Assembly (NCBI GenBank): GCA_022453515.1
Contig: JAJNNY010000021.1
Location: 558,001-622,000 of the forward strand
Origin: Astrocystis sublimbata
Lineage: Eukaryota; Ascomycota; Sordariomycetes; Xylariales; Xylariaceae
Reading direction: 5' to 3'
DNA length: 64,000 nt
Positions 12,385-23,309 of this stretch are shown piece after piece. The notes below the pieces were generated by a model, which did not search any database, was not told the DNA's origin, and saw only the letters and a list, made by a program, of their open reading frames with translations. A program made the translations under genes and the position numbers. Numbering within the stretch: position 1 is the stretch's first letter; every line of letters starts with the position of its first letter.

Positions 12385-12943
12385 AATAGGTGATGGATAG
12401 CATAGCATAGCACGATTGGCCTTCCATACCTCAAGTGCCTACATACATAGCGTGGCCGAAAAGCACTCAATATATAAGTATCGCCATTGTATGTGGCGAG
12501 AAGTACGTTGGTACATCGTAAAATAGGAAACCTAGCCCCAGGTGCCAAGTGGTTCAAGTTGATACATACATGCATACATACATACATATCTATCGTATAC
12601 CTACGTAACAAGAATAGAGAACATACATTAAGGCCACCAAAAAGACCAAACTACAGCGCACCAACAAGAACAAAAAGATGGAGGGAGACAGAAGGGTATA
12701 AAAATTCCGAATCTCTCAATAAAATCTCTCTGTTCTCCAGCCTCCTTTCCCCTATCTTTCTTTTTTAAGCCGCCATAAAATAAAGGTATCAAGAAAAGTG
12801 AAGTAAAATGGTATCAGTATCATTTCACCGTGATGAGTTCAAGTGCCAGCCCAACATCTAAACACCACGACAACGCATGTGTGTTTCTTTGTTTTCCTCC
12901 TTGAGTTTGCAAAGGACACACAACCGATTCAAAACAACGACTA
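12385..12943. other. Convergent 3' spacer (AP-3 delta / RhoGAP)
   Basis: 559 bp, AT-rich, with AATAAA-like words near 12717 (caataaa) and 12776 (aaaataaa); holds the two 3' UTRs. No gene seen. Confidence 0.6.
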
Positions 12944-15735
12944 CTAATCATTCATCGGCGCGTCGACAAGCGTAACGCCCCTGTCTTGTGTAGGTGTTTC
13001 GCTGTCTGCCCTCGCATCAGGAGCAGTGGCCGACTTGGGCGTTGAGGGCGCGCTTCCTTGGGTGTTCGAAGTAAGCGTGACTCTTCTACCTCCCGCGAAC
13101 CTTGCGCTCGAGCGTCCTATGCTGTCACGCTTCGTCACACCGTCCTCGCCCTTCGGGGAGTCGCCATTGGTGGCGCTACCGTTGGTTTCCGTCGATGGTG
13201 AGGGGTTATTTCCATCAGGCACCTCAAGACTCTGCCTCTTAGGACCCAAGCCGAGACTGGCGCGATGGCGCTCCGTGCCCGAAGAAGTCGGGCTGGCGAT
13301 CGGGAAGCGCGTCTCAGGACCACCGACACTGCGGTCGCGCCTGTGCGAGCTACGGGGACCTGGTGCCGGGCTGGTGGCGCGGCTGCGGGACGACCCGACC
13401 TTTTCGGCCTTCTCTATCAGGGCACGTTGGCGTTCCTCCATGTGGGCTCTCCTGTTGCTCTCGTCTGTGCTGATGGCGCGAGGGCGGTTGTTGTTGTTGT
13501 TTATGGAGCTGGAGTGTGAGAGACTTGACATGCGCTTCAGCTCGCTGAAAATCGCGTTCTTATGCGCAAATAGGTCGCGGATGAGGCGGCAGGCGTGCTT
13601 CTCCTCCATGGTCAGAGATGTATCTACCCGCGGCCTCAAAATAGAAGGCGCAAGTATTGTCGATAACGTCTGAATGTAGTCCTCGTCCGCTGAAGTCAAA
13701 TCTATCAGTCTCGTAAAGTGATTCATGCAAGCGTCAAGTGTGGCTATATTCGTCAGTCGTAATTGCGAAAGGGTCTGCTGCAGCACGGCAACGCGTGCCT
13801 CATCCGAGTTGTCCGTCGCAGAAGTGTTATAGATGGTTCGAATGATCTCATAAACATGAGAGGACACGAGGGAATCTGCAACTGTTAGTCAAGACTTCAA
13901 CAGCTCAAAAATGTGTTTTTACGTACCGGGTAGTTCAAGTAGATAGAGCTTCAACAAGTGGGCGACAGTAGGAATATCGTACTCGGCCAAGACCTCTGGG
14001 GTGAAAGGTTTTCCGTTGTTGACCTTGGCCCGTAGCTGGTGAACTTGCGGTAGTTGTACGTCCGTAAGCCATATCCCACGCCTAGCTTCGTCGCCTTCTA
14101 GATCAGGATAATGGTGATCCAGATATGTGAGGAGAGTGGTCACTATGATGGGCACACGTTTCTTATCGGCTCTTGCGCGAGCCTCTAGATCCACGCCGAA
14201 TGTTTGCTCGTCCACTTTGTTGTAGTAGTTCTCGTAAGTCACAACCTTGGGTGCAAACCTGCCCGTTCGATAGTTCTCCAAGAGGTACCGCAAGTCGCCG
14301 CTCGGTTGAATAGTTTCTTGATAGAGAATCATGTGATCAACCGTCGACTGCAGGCTAGGAATGACATTGCCGATGGTGCCTGAGAAATCGAGGACGACGG
14401 TCTTGATGGCCTTCAGTCTGTCGAGCTCGCAGCGCTCGAGGAAGCGAAGGTGGATCAAAATGGCTTCCTCCAAGTCGCAACGTAAGTCGTCCAACTTCTT
14501 GACTCCAGCCTTATACTTATCATCCGTCTCCCGTGCTTCGCGGCGCAGCTTCTCTGGCGGCGTTTCATTGGGGTGTTGGTTGTTCAGCACGTTCCACCCG
14601 GAGAGGTATTCGCTTACTGCACCGACAACAGGTGACTCAGAGCCACTCTCAGATGCGGGCATAGAGAATGTCCGCGAGTTCGTCGCCTTCTTGTCCGGAA
14701 GACCGGACACTTGGAAAGCCTTGGGGCGCCATTGGTAGAAGAGCTTGGAGCTGTTGGCGAAGTTGTTGCCGACGTTGCCAACCAAGCGAAGAAACCCGTT
14801 TGCAACAAGGTCCTGACCAATCCGCTCCGAGTAACTGACGCTGCTCGTCCCCATGTGCCTTTGGAGATATTCGACGATGTCAGAACCGCATGACGTGTTC
14901 GAGTAGGTGCCGAGAATGGGGACCTTCGTTTCACCCATCTTGATGGTGTTCATCATGTGCGATAGTATCTTCTTGACCTGCTCGAGCTCGTAGGTCTCAT
15001 CCCCAATCTCGAAGATCTCATCCTCCAGCTCTTCCTTCTGCGTGGACACCTTGATCTCGGGAATGTTCTTGACCTTGGGGCTTGTCTCGGGGTCTTGGAA
15101 AGCGAGTTTATTCTCCTCCTCGATGTCTTCGGCCAGACGGCACTTGTTGAAGTAAGCGCTCCGAAGCTTCTTGACGACCTCGAGCTGGCGGTCGTGGGCC
15201 TTGATGCGAGATTGCAGTTCATCTTGGGAATCCTGTATGCGGGACTCGTGCGCGTCGCACCAGCGCGCAAAGGGATTGACGACTAGATCCCTGATGCTTT
15301 GGGCGATTTTCTTGTGATTTCGGGACGCATCCTCCATCTCAGTCCTCACACCGTCGTACGCCTAATAGAAGAAGGGCCAGGTCAGCAACCAAGGGTATTT
15401 GTCGGCTCGAGACATGATAGATTGGGCTTTGTACCTTCTTCACACTTGCGCCATCGTCGCGCGCGAAACCACCAGAGATCTTGTCGGCTGCTGGGGCGAT
15501 GTCTCCGAGCCGTTGGCCATAGATCTCCTCAGCCTCAGCTCTCATACGAGCTATCGTCAGGATCTGTCTGTCTTCTTGCACACCCTGCTGGAGCTTGGTG
15601 AACAAGACACCCAGACCTTTCGGATCGGTTTGTGTCAGCCGAGCAGTCGCAAGCGGAGGGAGGGTTTGAGAGTCAGCTCTATATCTTACCTGCAGCATAG
15701 TCGGGTGTCCAGAAAGAGTCTGCGAATCCTGGCAT
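12944..15735 (-). CDS. RGD2: F-BAR / DEP / RhoGAP protein (Rgd2-like)
   Basis: Exons on the minus strand: 15690-15735, 15435-15616, 13927-15361, 12944-13875; 864 aa. Start MPGFADSFWTPDYAAG, then GLGVLFTKLQQGVQE of the F-BAR/FCH membrane-bending domain (about residues 15-200 and a second helical part after the DEP). A DEP domain lies at about 205-290 (VPILGTYSNTSCGSDIVEYL). RhoGAP follows at about 458-680. The Ser/Arg-rich tail is probably unstructured. This domain order is that of yeast Rgd2 and S. pombe relatives, which act on Cdc42/Rho-type GTPases at the cell cortex. The arginine-finger position of the GAP domain reads GIWL instead of the usual GIFR-type sequence (see findings). The exon joins have consensus acceptors and TGAC/CTAAC branches. 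Confidence 0.92.
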
Positions 15736-18090
15736 CGCAACGGCGCAAGACGGCAGCGGGCGATTAGTCGACGGGTTGGGCTTCGGCGGGGCGTGGGCGT
15801 GGGCGTGAGTTCGCAAAGGACTGCGGATGGCCTGCGGTCGACTCTTTCACGACGGTACCAGTATCGAGACCTGATGCGGGCGAAAGAAGGAGAAGACCGA
15901 GGTGGCCGGCTGGGCAGTCGGGTGAACGAGTGAGGGTTTGCGACTGCGCGGGGATGGTTCTCGTCTGCGTCAGCGTCGGCGTGGAGTACTGGCGCTGGGC
16001 GGGTGAAGCGAGCGCTGTTCGTCAGTGGTGGTGGTGGTGGTGGTATTAGTTTGCTGCTGCGAGGCACCCGATAAGCGATGCATACCCCAAGGAGGATGCT
16101 AGCTGCGGGAGACGGGAACAAGGAAGGCTGGCTTGTGGCCCGCGAGAAGGTACAAAGAAAGTTGTTGGTTGGGCCGTGATCACCAAAAGGGAAGGACTGG
16201 TTTTCACTGACGGAGCTACCTGGAAGCAAAGGCGCAAAAAGCACGAGGTTGAGGTTAGAGGCCTGGGTTTGAAAAGTGTCAAATGCTGAGGTTGATGCTC
16301 ACTGCATCGAGGGAGAAATCACACAAGTTCCTGGCCCTGTTTCAACTTTCTCCAGGTTCCTTTACTTACATGTCCTGTAAGTAAGGTATTTTAGGTACCT
16401 GCCTTGCATGTACATCCGAAGCACTGGCCCTACCGCCCAATGGACCAATCATTCCCCGTGTGAAGCACGAGAGTACCCAACCAGCAAGTACCTACATGTA
16501 GGTACCCAGCTGCAGGATCCCAGCCCCGAGCCGTACCTGACGAGCCGGGCTGGCCTGGACAAGCCGAGAGTGGGCCGCTGCGCAGAGTCATTGGACGATG
16601 ACGCAGCGCAAGAACATAGGGGCCACGTACCTAGGTACTAATAACTCGGACGCTCCAGCCGCGCAGGCAACGTCTTGCAGGCAGGCACACCCTTCACATT
16701 TAGTGCTTGTGTTAATTCTTTAGAGGCTATCCGGCACTTACCTAGGCCCCTAGGTAACTAACTCTATGTACATACAGTAGCCCATATCCTGTAGTCGTAC
16801 CCACTTGCGGCCTGCTGCTAGACTGCAGTTGGGTAGGTGCCTTATGTACTCCTGCGGCAACTGACTGATGCAATGCATCTCGACCACTTCCCCCTGGATG
16901 AGAAGGCCAAGTCGTGCCTCAACCAACCTTAGTCATTTTAAATACATAGGTGCCTCCTGGGCCTCAATGGGGTGAGACAGTCAACTCTGACCACGCGATG
17001 GGAGCTGTAAGTAGACTGCCTGTGTTGAATCTCGATATCTAGGGAAATACCTAATATCATAGTAGTCACCGAGGATATCTGTGCGTTGATTCCAGTCCAT
17101 GTTCTGCACCCAGGCATAGGTTTCATTACCACGTGTTACATAACTCGTGTTAACTGCACCACATGCTAAATAAAGAATACGATGAGGCCTCACAAACTGT
17201 CGGGAGTCGGGACTATGTCCCAATCCCACTTGGCGCCCTTCCCACCCTGGAATGTGCCCACAGTTCGTTCGCTGCTGCCGCTGGCTGACTGGCTCGACTG
17301 GTCCCTACAGCGGCGTGGAGGTGCGAGGGTATGTTATTAGTTTTGGTAGATCACCAACTTCAATCTTGATATGGTAGCTACTCGTACATACCTAATACCT
17401 ACATGTATGTCTACCATCTATGCATGTAAGTAGATAGAGAGTGAATAGATGCCTAAGCCTGTGCTCAGGCCTCCCCTTCTCATATCTCGACTTATTTCAA
17501 ATAATTGTATACAAGTAATTACTACCCAAGCATCATTCGGGTGCGAGTCAGTATACCCTATCTCCTGCGTGTGTGTGCTTGTGCTTATTCAAGTAGGTAC
17601 CTAGTCGAGTCCAAGGTCGATTTTCATCCAATTGTATATTCGGCGGATGGGCGCCGATCCGAATGCGTAATTTCGTGCGTCTTTGGCAACACTTTTCGGT
17701 TCTCGAACGCGATTTTTGTTTGAATGACCGGAGGATCTTATCTCAAGATGAATCTCCAGCACGCCAAGCAGGTTCAAGGGTTCAAGGGGCTGGGGGCTGC
17801 TGCGGTGGAGCTGCCAGTACCGATGTATCATCGTTGCTTACATATCAACAACAAGATACAGTAACACATCTCTCCAAACGCGTAGAACACTCGCAACCTG
17901 CTGAACGTCTGAACAAATTAGAGCAGTATATCGTCAATCGATTAGTTCAATTCCACGGGAAACTTGCCATCAATCCACCAGGTCCCGGGAGCTTGGGCCG
18001 GGATAGCTGAAGCTTAAATTAAGCTTATCTTTAGGCGTGGCAACCCGCAGCTCCAAGAGATACTCTCGACACTGGCTCTTTCCTACCAAC
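15736..18090. other. Divergent intergenic region (RhoGAP / dipeptidase)
   Basis: 2.35 kb. The first 500 bp upstream of 15735 is G/C-rich and is likely the 5' UTR and promoter of the RhoGAP gene. The rest has many TACCTAGGTA-like palindromic words (for example 16385-16400, 16490-16510, 16626-16640). Short open frames only; no gene recognised. Confidence 0.55.
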
Positions 18091-19755
18091 ATGTCCGAGA
18101 AGGGCATACTCGACGACGAGGCCACGCCGAGGCCTCGTGCCCGGTCGTCAATAGTCAAGAAACTCATAGCATCTGCCTTTATCCTGCTACTCGTTGGCTC
18201 CTTGCTGCAGCCGGGATCGCGATGCTATCGCCCACTCGCTCAGGGGTACTCCCGCTTCCGTGGTCCAAAGTCTATCGAAGACAGGGTGCATGCTATTCTG
18301 TCAGAGACTCCATTGATAGGTCCGTGGGAGCTTTGAACCAAACAACATCTCTCTATGACGGAGAGCAATTCGCTAACGACGTATCGTAGACGGACACAAT
18401 GACCTGGCGATTCTGATCCGGGCCATGTACAACAACCACATCTATGACAAGAACTTTACCGAACCCTTCACCACGGGCGGCTTTCCATCCCACGTAGACC
18501 TCCCCAGGTTAAGGGATGGGCAGAACGGTGGTGCTTTCTGGAGTGTCTTCACGCCTTGCCCGGCTAATGGTTCGGACTACTCGACTGAGAACTACCTTCC
18601 CAGTGAGTCCTCGCCATATAATTTTGCAGTGCGTGATACACAGTTTAGCTCATACAAAACACCAGGCGTGCAATTCACACTCCAGCAAATCGATCTCATG
18701 GAGCGGCTCCAGGCCGCGTATCCCGACACATTTTCGGGATTTGTGGACAGCGAGTCCGCCAAGGCAGCTTTCGAGGAAGGCAAGCTAATCTCGCCCCTCG
18801 GCGTTGAAGGTCTACACCAGATCGGTAACTCGTTGGCCAATCTACGCCGGTATTATGCCATGGGCGTCCGATACGTGACGCTGACGCACAATTGCGGAAA
18901 CCCTTTTGCAGGTGAGGAAGAGATCAACCTGAAACCATGACAGTGGTGGTATACATTTCATCCACTGACCACCAAGTACTTCAGATGCCGCGCTCTGGGA
19001 GAACCCGTTTCGAAAGGCGCCACCATACTGGGGCGGCGTCTCCATCAAAGGCAGACAGCTCATCAGCGAGATGAACCGCATCGGCATGATCGTCGACCTA
19101 TCGCACACCAGCGTCGACACGATGGTGGACGTGCTCGGCGGACGCAAGGAGAAGTGGGCGGGCAGCAAGGCTCCTATCATCTTCAGCCACAGCTCTGCGT
19201 ACGCGGTGTGTCCGCATCCCCGCAACGTTCCGGATCATGTTCTGCAGCTCGTGAAGGAGACGAACTCGGTCGTCATGGGTAAGTTCCTCATGGTATCCCC
19301 GCTTTACTTTCGATTTGCCTCCCAGCTACTAATGCAGAGCAACCAAAAAAGTCAACTTCTCCCCCGATTTCGTCAGTTGCGTAGAGAGCAACAACCCGAA
19401 TGGCGTGCCGGACTTCTATCCCGCCAACAACACCCTGTCCCACGTCGCCGATCACGTCACGTACATCGGAGAGCTGATCGGCTACGACCACGTTGGGTTC
19501 GGCAGCGACTTCGATGGCATCCCGAACACGCCCGAGGGTCTGGAGGATGTGTCCAAGTACCCCGATCTCGTCGCCGAGCTGCTGCACCGTGGCGTATCGG
19601 ACACAGACGCCGCCAAGATTGTGGGCGGCAACGTCCTTCGCGTTTGGGCGGACGTCGAGAAGGTAGCAGCTAAGTTGCAGGCAAAGGGTGAGCCCGTTAT
19701 GGAAGATGATCTGCCAAGTATGTTCGGGGAGCAGAAGCTGTCGCTCGACGGTTAA
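18091..19755 (+). CDS. Membrane-anchored dipeptidase, peptidase family M19
   Basis: Exons: 18091-18319, 18390-18911, 18985-19278, 19352-19755; 482 aa. ATG at 18091 ([10 protein letters not shown]) is preferred over an upstream in-frame GTG. An N-terminal hydrophobic anchor ([13 protein letters not shown], about residues 29-45) makes it type II or secreted. M19 zinc-site residues are visible: DGHND (His79, Asp81), Glu216 in GVEGLHQ, His290 in DLSHTS, His318 in FSHSSA, and the late DFDG aspartate. The family hydrolyses dipeptides and some beta-lactam or cysteinyl-glycine bonds; in fungi M19 enzymes also appear in thiol-containing secondary metabolite pathways, but nothing around this gene suggests such a cluster. 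The first donor (GTCCGT) is non-consensus, but the join restores the conserved DGHND. Confidence 0.93.
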
Positions 19756-20319
19756 GGGGCAATGACGGTGTACACACGTCTTACCTATTTGGCAGCAAAT
19801 AGCAGCTTGGTGAAGTTGAACAACTGATTCCAATTAGATAGCGAGTTTGAATCGACAGTAGTGTTACACCAAGGTATCTGTGTCATGAGCGCGTGGCCTG
19901 GAGCATCCATCGTCTTTCGAATGACCTTGAATTGCAGTATACGGTGGGAAATGGCGAGGTATAGCTGCCGATGACTCGGAAGAACCCCAAGGAAACTGTA
20001 AAGCTGTTTGAACAGTTGCCGATAACGCCAACGTTGATGTGAATCTCATTTGCATTGTCTAAGGGAATCTTGACCTTTTTAGCTTAGTGATGATACACCA
20101 ATACGAGACCCCGTAGCATAAGTAAATGGAGGTCTATAATGATCCAGCGACTTCCTGTAGCAACGCCAGGCCCAATGCTTTCCCATGCTGCATATGCCCC
20201 CCTCGTGGGATATCCCTCGCTCGACCAGAGCTGCTCCTGGGCCCATTCGGTCGTTGACCTCGATGCTCGATCATTTCACTTTTATATCCATTTTCCCCAG
20301 ATCTCTTCCTCCCACACGC
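19756..20319. other. Convergent 3' spacer (dipeptidase / uS13m)
   Basis: 564 bp holding two 3' ends. No gene or strong structure seen. Confidence 0.55.
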
Positions 20320-20927
20320 CTAGTTAAATCGTGATCCATAACCACCACGCTCCAGCGTATTCATCTTCCTGGCCGTCTCGATCTGGCTGCGGGTACGCTG
20401 TCCACGCACGGGCAGACCCATGGCGTGGCGACGACCGCGGTACGTGCCCATGTCTCGCAGGCGCTTGATGTTCTCTTGCACGAGGCGGCGCGCGTCGTTC
20501 TCGATCGTCATGTTGGATAGCTCGGCGGTCAGGGCCGTTATCGTCTTGGTCGGGATGGTACCTAGCCGCGCCAGGGGATGGAGTGTGTATTTGGCCATGA
20601 TGCGCGCCGAGGTCTGGGGCCCGAGGCCGTAGAAGGTCTCGAGAGCTTTCTGTTGGGCGTGATTGGATCAGCACATGTTCGAGATTCAACGTGGGGCGAT
20701 GCAACGAAGGGGTTGTCTCGTCCCGATGCGCTTTGCCTTGGGTGGCTGTTGGGTGGGTGGTGACGACTGTTGATCAAAAGCGACGAGGCGCAAGCAAATT
20801 AGAGAAGGCATACATACCTTCACCAGCTTCCTCTCATGGAAGTTCGCTCCTAAGATGCTCACCTGGTTCAAGTCAGTATGGGGAATTGTACGTGGTGCTG
20901 CCGGTGCGCAGAACGGAGACTCACCAT
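20320..20927 (-). CDS. SWS2: Mitochondrial small-subunit ribosomal protein uS13 (Sws2-like)
   Basis: Exons on the minus strand: 20925-20927, 20818-20862, 20320-20649; 125 aa. Exon 1 is exactly the ATG, followed by intron 20863-20924 (GTGAGT...ACCAG); exon 2 then reads VSILGANFHERKLVK, and exon 3 KALETFYGLGPQTSARIMAKY. The S13 H2TH-type fold and the C-terminal basic motif GTYRGRRHAMGLPVRGQRTRS, typical of uS13, are complete. uS13 sits in the head of the small subunit and contacts the large subunit and tRNA. The absence of a long N-terminal presequence is usual for fungal mitochondrial uS13. It is divergent from the cyclophilin B gene, with 709 bp between starts. Confidence 0.93.
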
Positions 20928-21636
20928 TGTGCAAGGGGGTGTGTTGAGAGAGACACATCAAATCGCCAGACTCCGGCTGTTTGAAGTTCTTCACTTAAGT
21001 AAACCCGTCAGGGCCGATCCGCTACAGTCCTGGCAGAGGGCTCTCTCGGAGGCTGACGTTGGCTAGGCCAGGAGCGGGATGGGGAACGCTCGGACCAATC
21101 TCTTATCAGGCTGATATGCTGATAGCCGATAGGTACCTCGAGCCGAGATATAGTGGAGAGACCCCTGTGGAGGGCGGGCGTTTACAGAATGTTTCGCTGT
21201 CGACACCCCGCATCGATGGAGTGGGTACACCTATGCGATCACTCTTGTGTACTCGTACAGACCTACAGTCGAGACAGTGGCCGAGTGGGCGGAGCGTAGG
21301 CCATGGCGGCAGCATAGCGGAGTGGCAATAGTGGGAACGGGGAGCTTTAGGTGGGTGTGGTGGGCGTTTCAGGGGTCTGTCACAGCTCTGGACGTGGAGC
21401 TACCTAGCCGTGCTAGCATGTCGCTAGCTGCTACAGTGCTACCCTGTTCACTGAGGCATTGGTGTCCTCTTTGCTTGTCCCGACTATTTGAATCACCTCT
21501 GTTTCTGTTTGTTTCCCTTTCTTCCTTCTTCATACGAACAGGTGGACCGGATTCCTCTGTTCGAAAGCAATTAGGAACACAACAATCCCCCAACGCCAAT
21601 TACGATCCTCTGATCCATAGAGATCGATCGCCCGCC
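20928..21636. promoter_or_regulatory. Divergent promoter region between uS13m and cyclophilin B
   Basis: 709 bp between divergent start codons. It contains a pyrimidine-rich stretch at about 21475-21530 before the cyclophilin start. No specific factor site can be asserted. Confidence 0.55.
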
Positions 21637-22425
21637 ATGTTCAACGTGCGCCGCATCCTCCTCAGCGCATTGCTGCTGCTGGGTCTCAGCACTCTGCTGC
21701 TGTCGCAGACCGCCGAGGCCACCAAGGGTCCCAAGATCACCCACAAGGTCTACTTCGACATCAAGCATGGCGAAGAGCCGCTCGGCCGCATCGTCATGGG
21801 TCTGTACGGCAAGACCGTCCCCAAGACGGCCGAGAACTTCCGCGCCCTTGCTACTGGCGAGAAGGGCTTCGGCTACAAGGACTCTACTTTCCACCGTGTC
21901 ATCAAGCAGTTCATGATCCAGGGCGGTGACTTCACCAAGGGTGACGGCACTGGTGGCAAGTCCAGTGAGTGCTCTCCCACCCGGTGTCACGGGTTCGCCC
22001 CGACGCAGCGCCGATGGGCCACGCATGGCTAACGCTTCTACCATCACCAGTCTACGGTAACAAGTTCGAGGACGAGAACTTCAAGCTAAAGCACTCCAAG
22101 CCCGGCATGCTGTCCATGGCCAATGCCGGCAAGGACACCAACGGCTCGCAGTTCTTCATCACCACCGTCATCACCTCGTAAGCTTCCTCACAGACCCTCC
22201 GTGCGCGGTTGTTGTGCGATGAAATGGACTGCGCTGACTCGCAAACCAAACAGTTGGCTCGATGGCCGACACGTCGTGTTCGGCGAGGTGATGGAGGGTA
22301 TGGATATTGTGACAAAGATTGAGAACGCCAAGACCCAGCCTGGTGATAAGCCCGAACAGGTCATCAAGGTCGTGGACAGTGGCGAGTTGGAGGTCCCTCC
22401 TGAAGGTATTCACGTGGAGCTATAG
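21637..22425 (+). CDS. ER cyclophilin B (peptidyl-prolyl isomerase), short isoform ending HVEL
   Basis: Exons: 21637-21964, 22051-22177, 22254-22425; 208 aa. A signal peptide (about residues 1-27: MFNVRR, then a Leu-rich core ending TAEA) leads to a complete cyclophilin fold: [57 protein letters not shown] and [12 protein letters not shown]. The catalytic Arg of the FHR motif, the FMIQ segment and the Trp of WLDG are present. It catalyses prolyl isomerisation during folding in the secretory pathway. This isoform arises when the last intron (22406-22650) is retained; it then ends EGIHVEL. HVEL resembles, but does not fit, the strict K/HDEL retrieval pattern because of the Val. Confidence 0.93.
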
Positions 22426-22877
22426 ACAACACATACTTGCACATACCTGCCTACCATGGATATCATCTACCATACCTAGGTACCTCCCCAGCTGTACCTC
22501 CCTCGTACTCGATTCTTTCGCTGGTTCGTAAAAAGACAAGAAAGAACTGAGCGAGAAACGAAGAAATTCCATCATTAGACTCGTCCGCTCCACACCCTCG
22601 TTCTTGACTGTGGCGCACTTCGCTGATACGTAGTTTCTCCCATCTTGCAGGACTCACGGGATCGGCTGATTGGGCCGCAGGTGCCAAGGGCGAAGAGGAA
22701 GTGGTTGAGACGCCGAACCCTTTCAAGGAGGCAGATGCCTCAGCGACTGAAGGCTGGTCGGCCGTGCAGAAGGGGCTCCTCTTCTTCGTAGTGATTGGTG
22801 GTATTGCCGCATACGTTCGCTGGACGCAGCGCCGAGACGACCGTGATAGTGTGGGGTTCGAGAAGACCATGGCGTAG
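21637..22877 (+). CDS. ER cyclophilin B, predicted long isoform with C-terminal transmembrane tail
   Basis: Same first exons, but exon 3 stops at 22405 and joins exon 4 at 22651-22877; 277 aa. Splicing GAA-G|GTATTC to CTTGCAG|GA keeps the frame and replaces IHVEL with [13 protein letters not shown], an acidic/Pro stretch, a single hydrophobic segment ([15 protein letters not shown]) and a basic cytosolic end (RWTQRRDDR). The 227-nt exon 4 is open to a TAG at 22875 and has a good acceptor: branch CTGAT at 22623-22627 and a pyrimidine tract. The donor is weak (GTATTC), which suits alternative use. This would be a type I membrane cyclophilin facing the ER lumen. It is predicted from sequence only; the relative use of the two forms is unknown. 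Confidence 0.7.
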
Positions 22878-23309
22878 GTGATATGCGAGATATGCAGTGA
22901 TCCGGGAAGTAGAGTTATTCCGACAATTTGTACTACACAGAATTCTTGCAAACTGTACTGCGTATGTATCGCAGTATCCATGTCATACAATAGGTTTATA
23001 ATAAGGTTGTGCTTTGTCTTTCTTCCAATTGTCCGATGGTGGTGCGAGGGGGTGCAGGTGCAAACTCTAGCTCGCCGGCTAGCTGGGTACTTGTGTGACT
23101 GACTGGGAAGGAGGCTTTGTCAAAAGCCATTCCAGAAAGAGCTCCACCAAAATTTTGACATCCCACTTTCTGCTATTCACTCACTCATTCACATCCCACT
23201 TACATACAATTAAACCACCCCAACCGACCGACCACGAGTCCTTTTTAGGACTGCTCTAGATCATACGGGAACAAAACTTTAAACTCCAAAGAAGCCAGAA
23301 GACTTAGAA
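22878..23309. promoter_or_regulatory. Tandem spacer, cyclophilin B terminator / TRM112 promoter
   Basis: 432 bp between the end of the long cyclophilin isoform and the TRM112 start. Pyrimidine- and A-rich just before 23310. No further gene. Confidence 0.5.

Noticed and set aside
13026..13673. 215-codon plus-strand open frame inside the RhoGAP gene
   Set aside because: Antisense to the Ser/Arg-rich last exon; no family resemblance and no own splice or start context.
17663..18010. 115-codon frame just upstream of the dipeptidase
   Set aside because: Not recognisable; probably part of the dipeptidase promoter/5' UTR.
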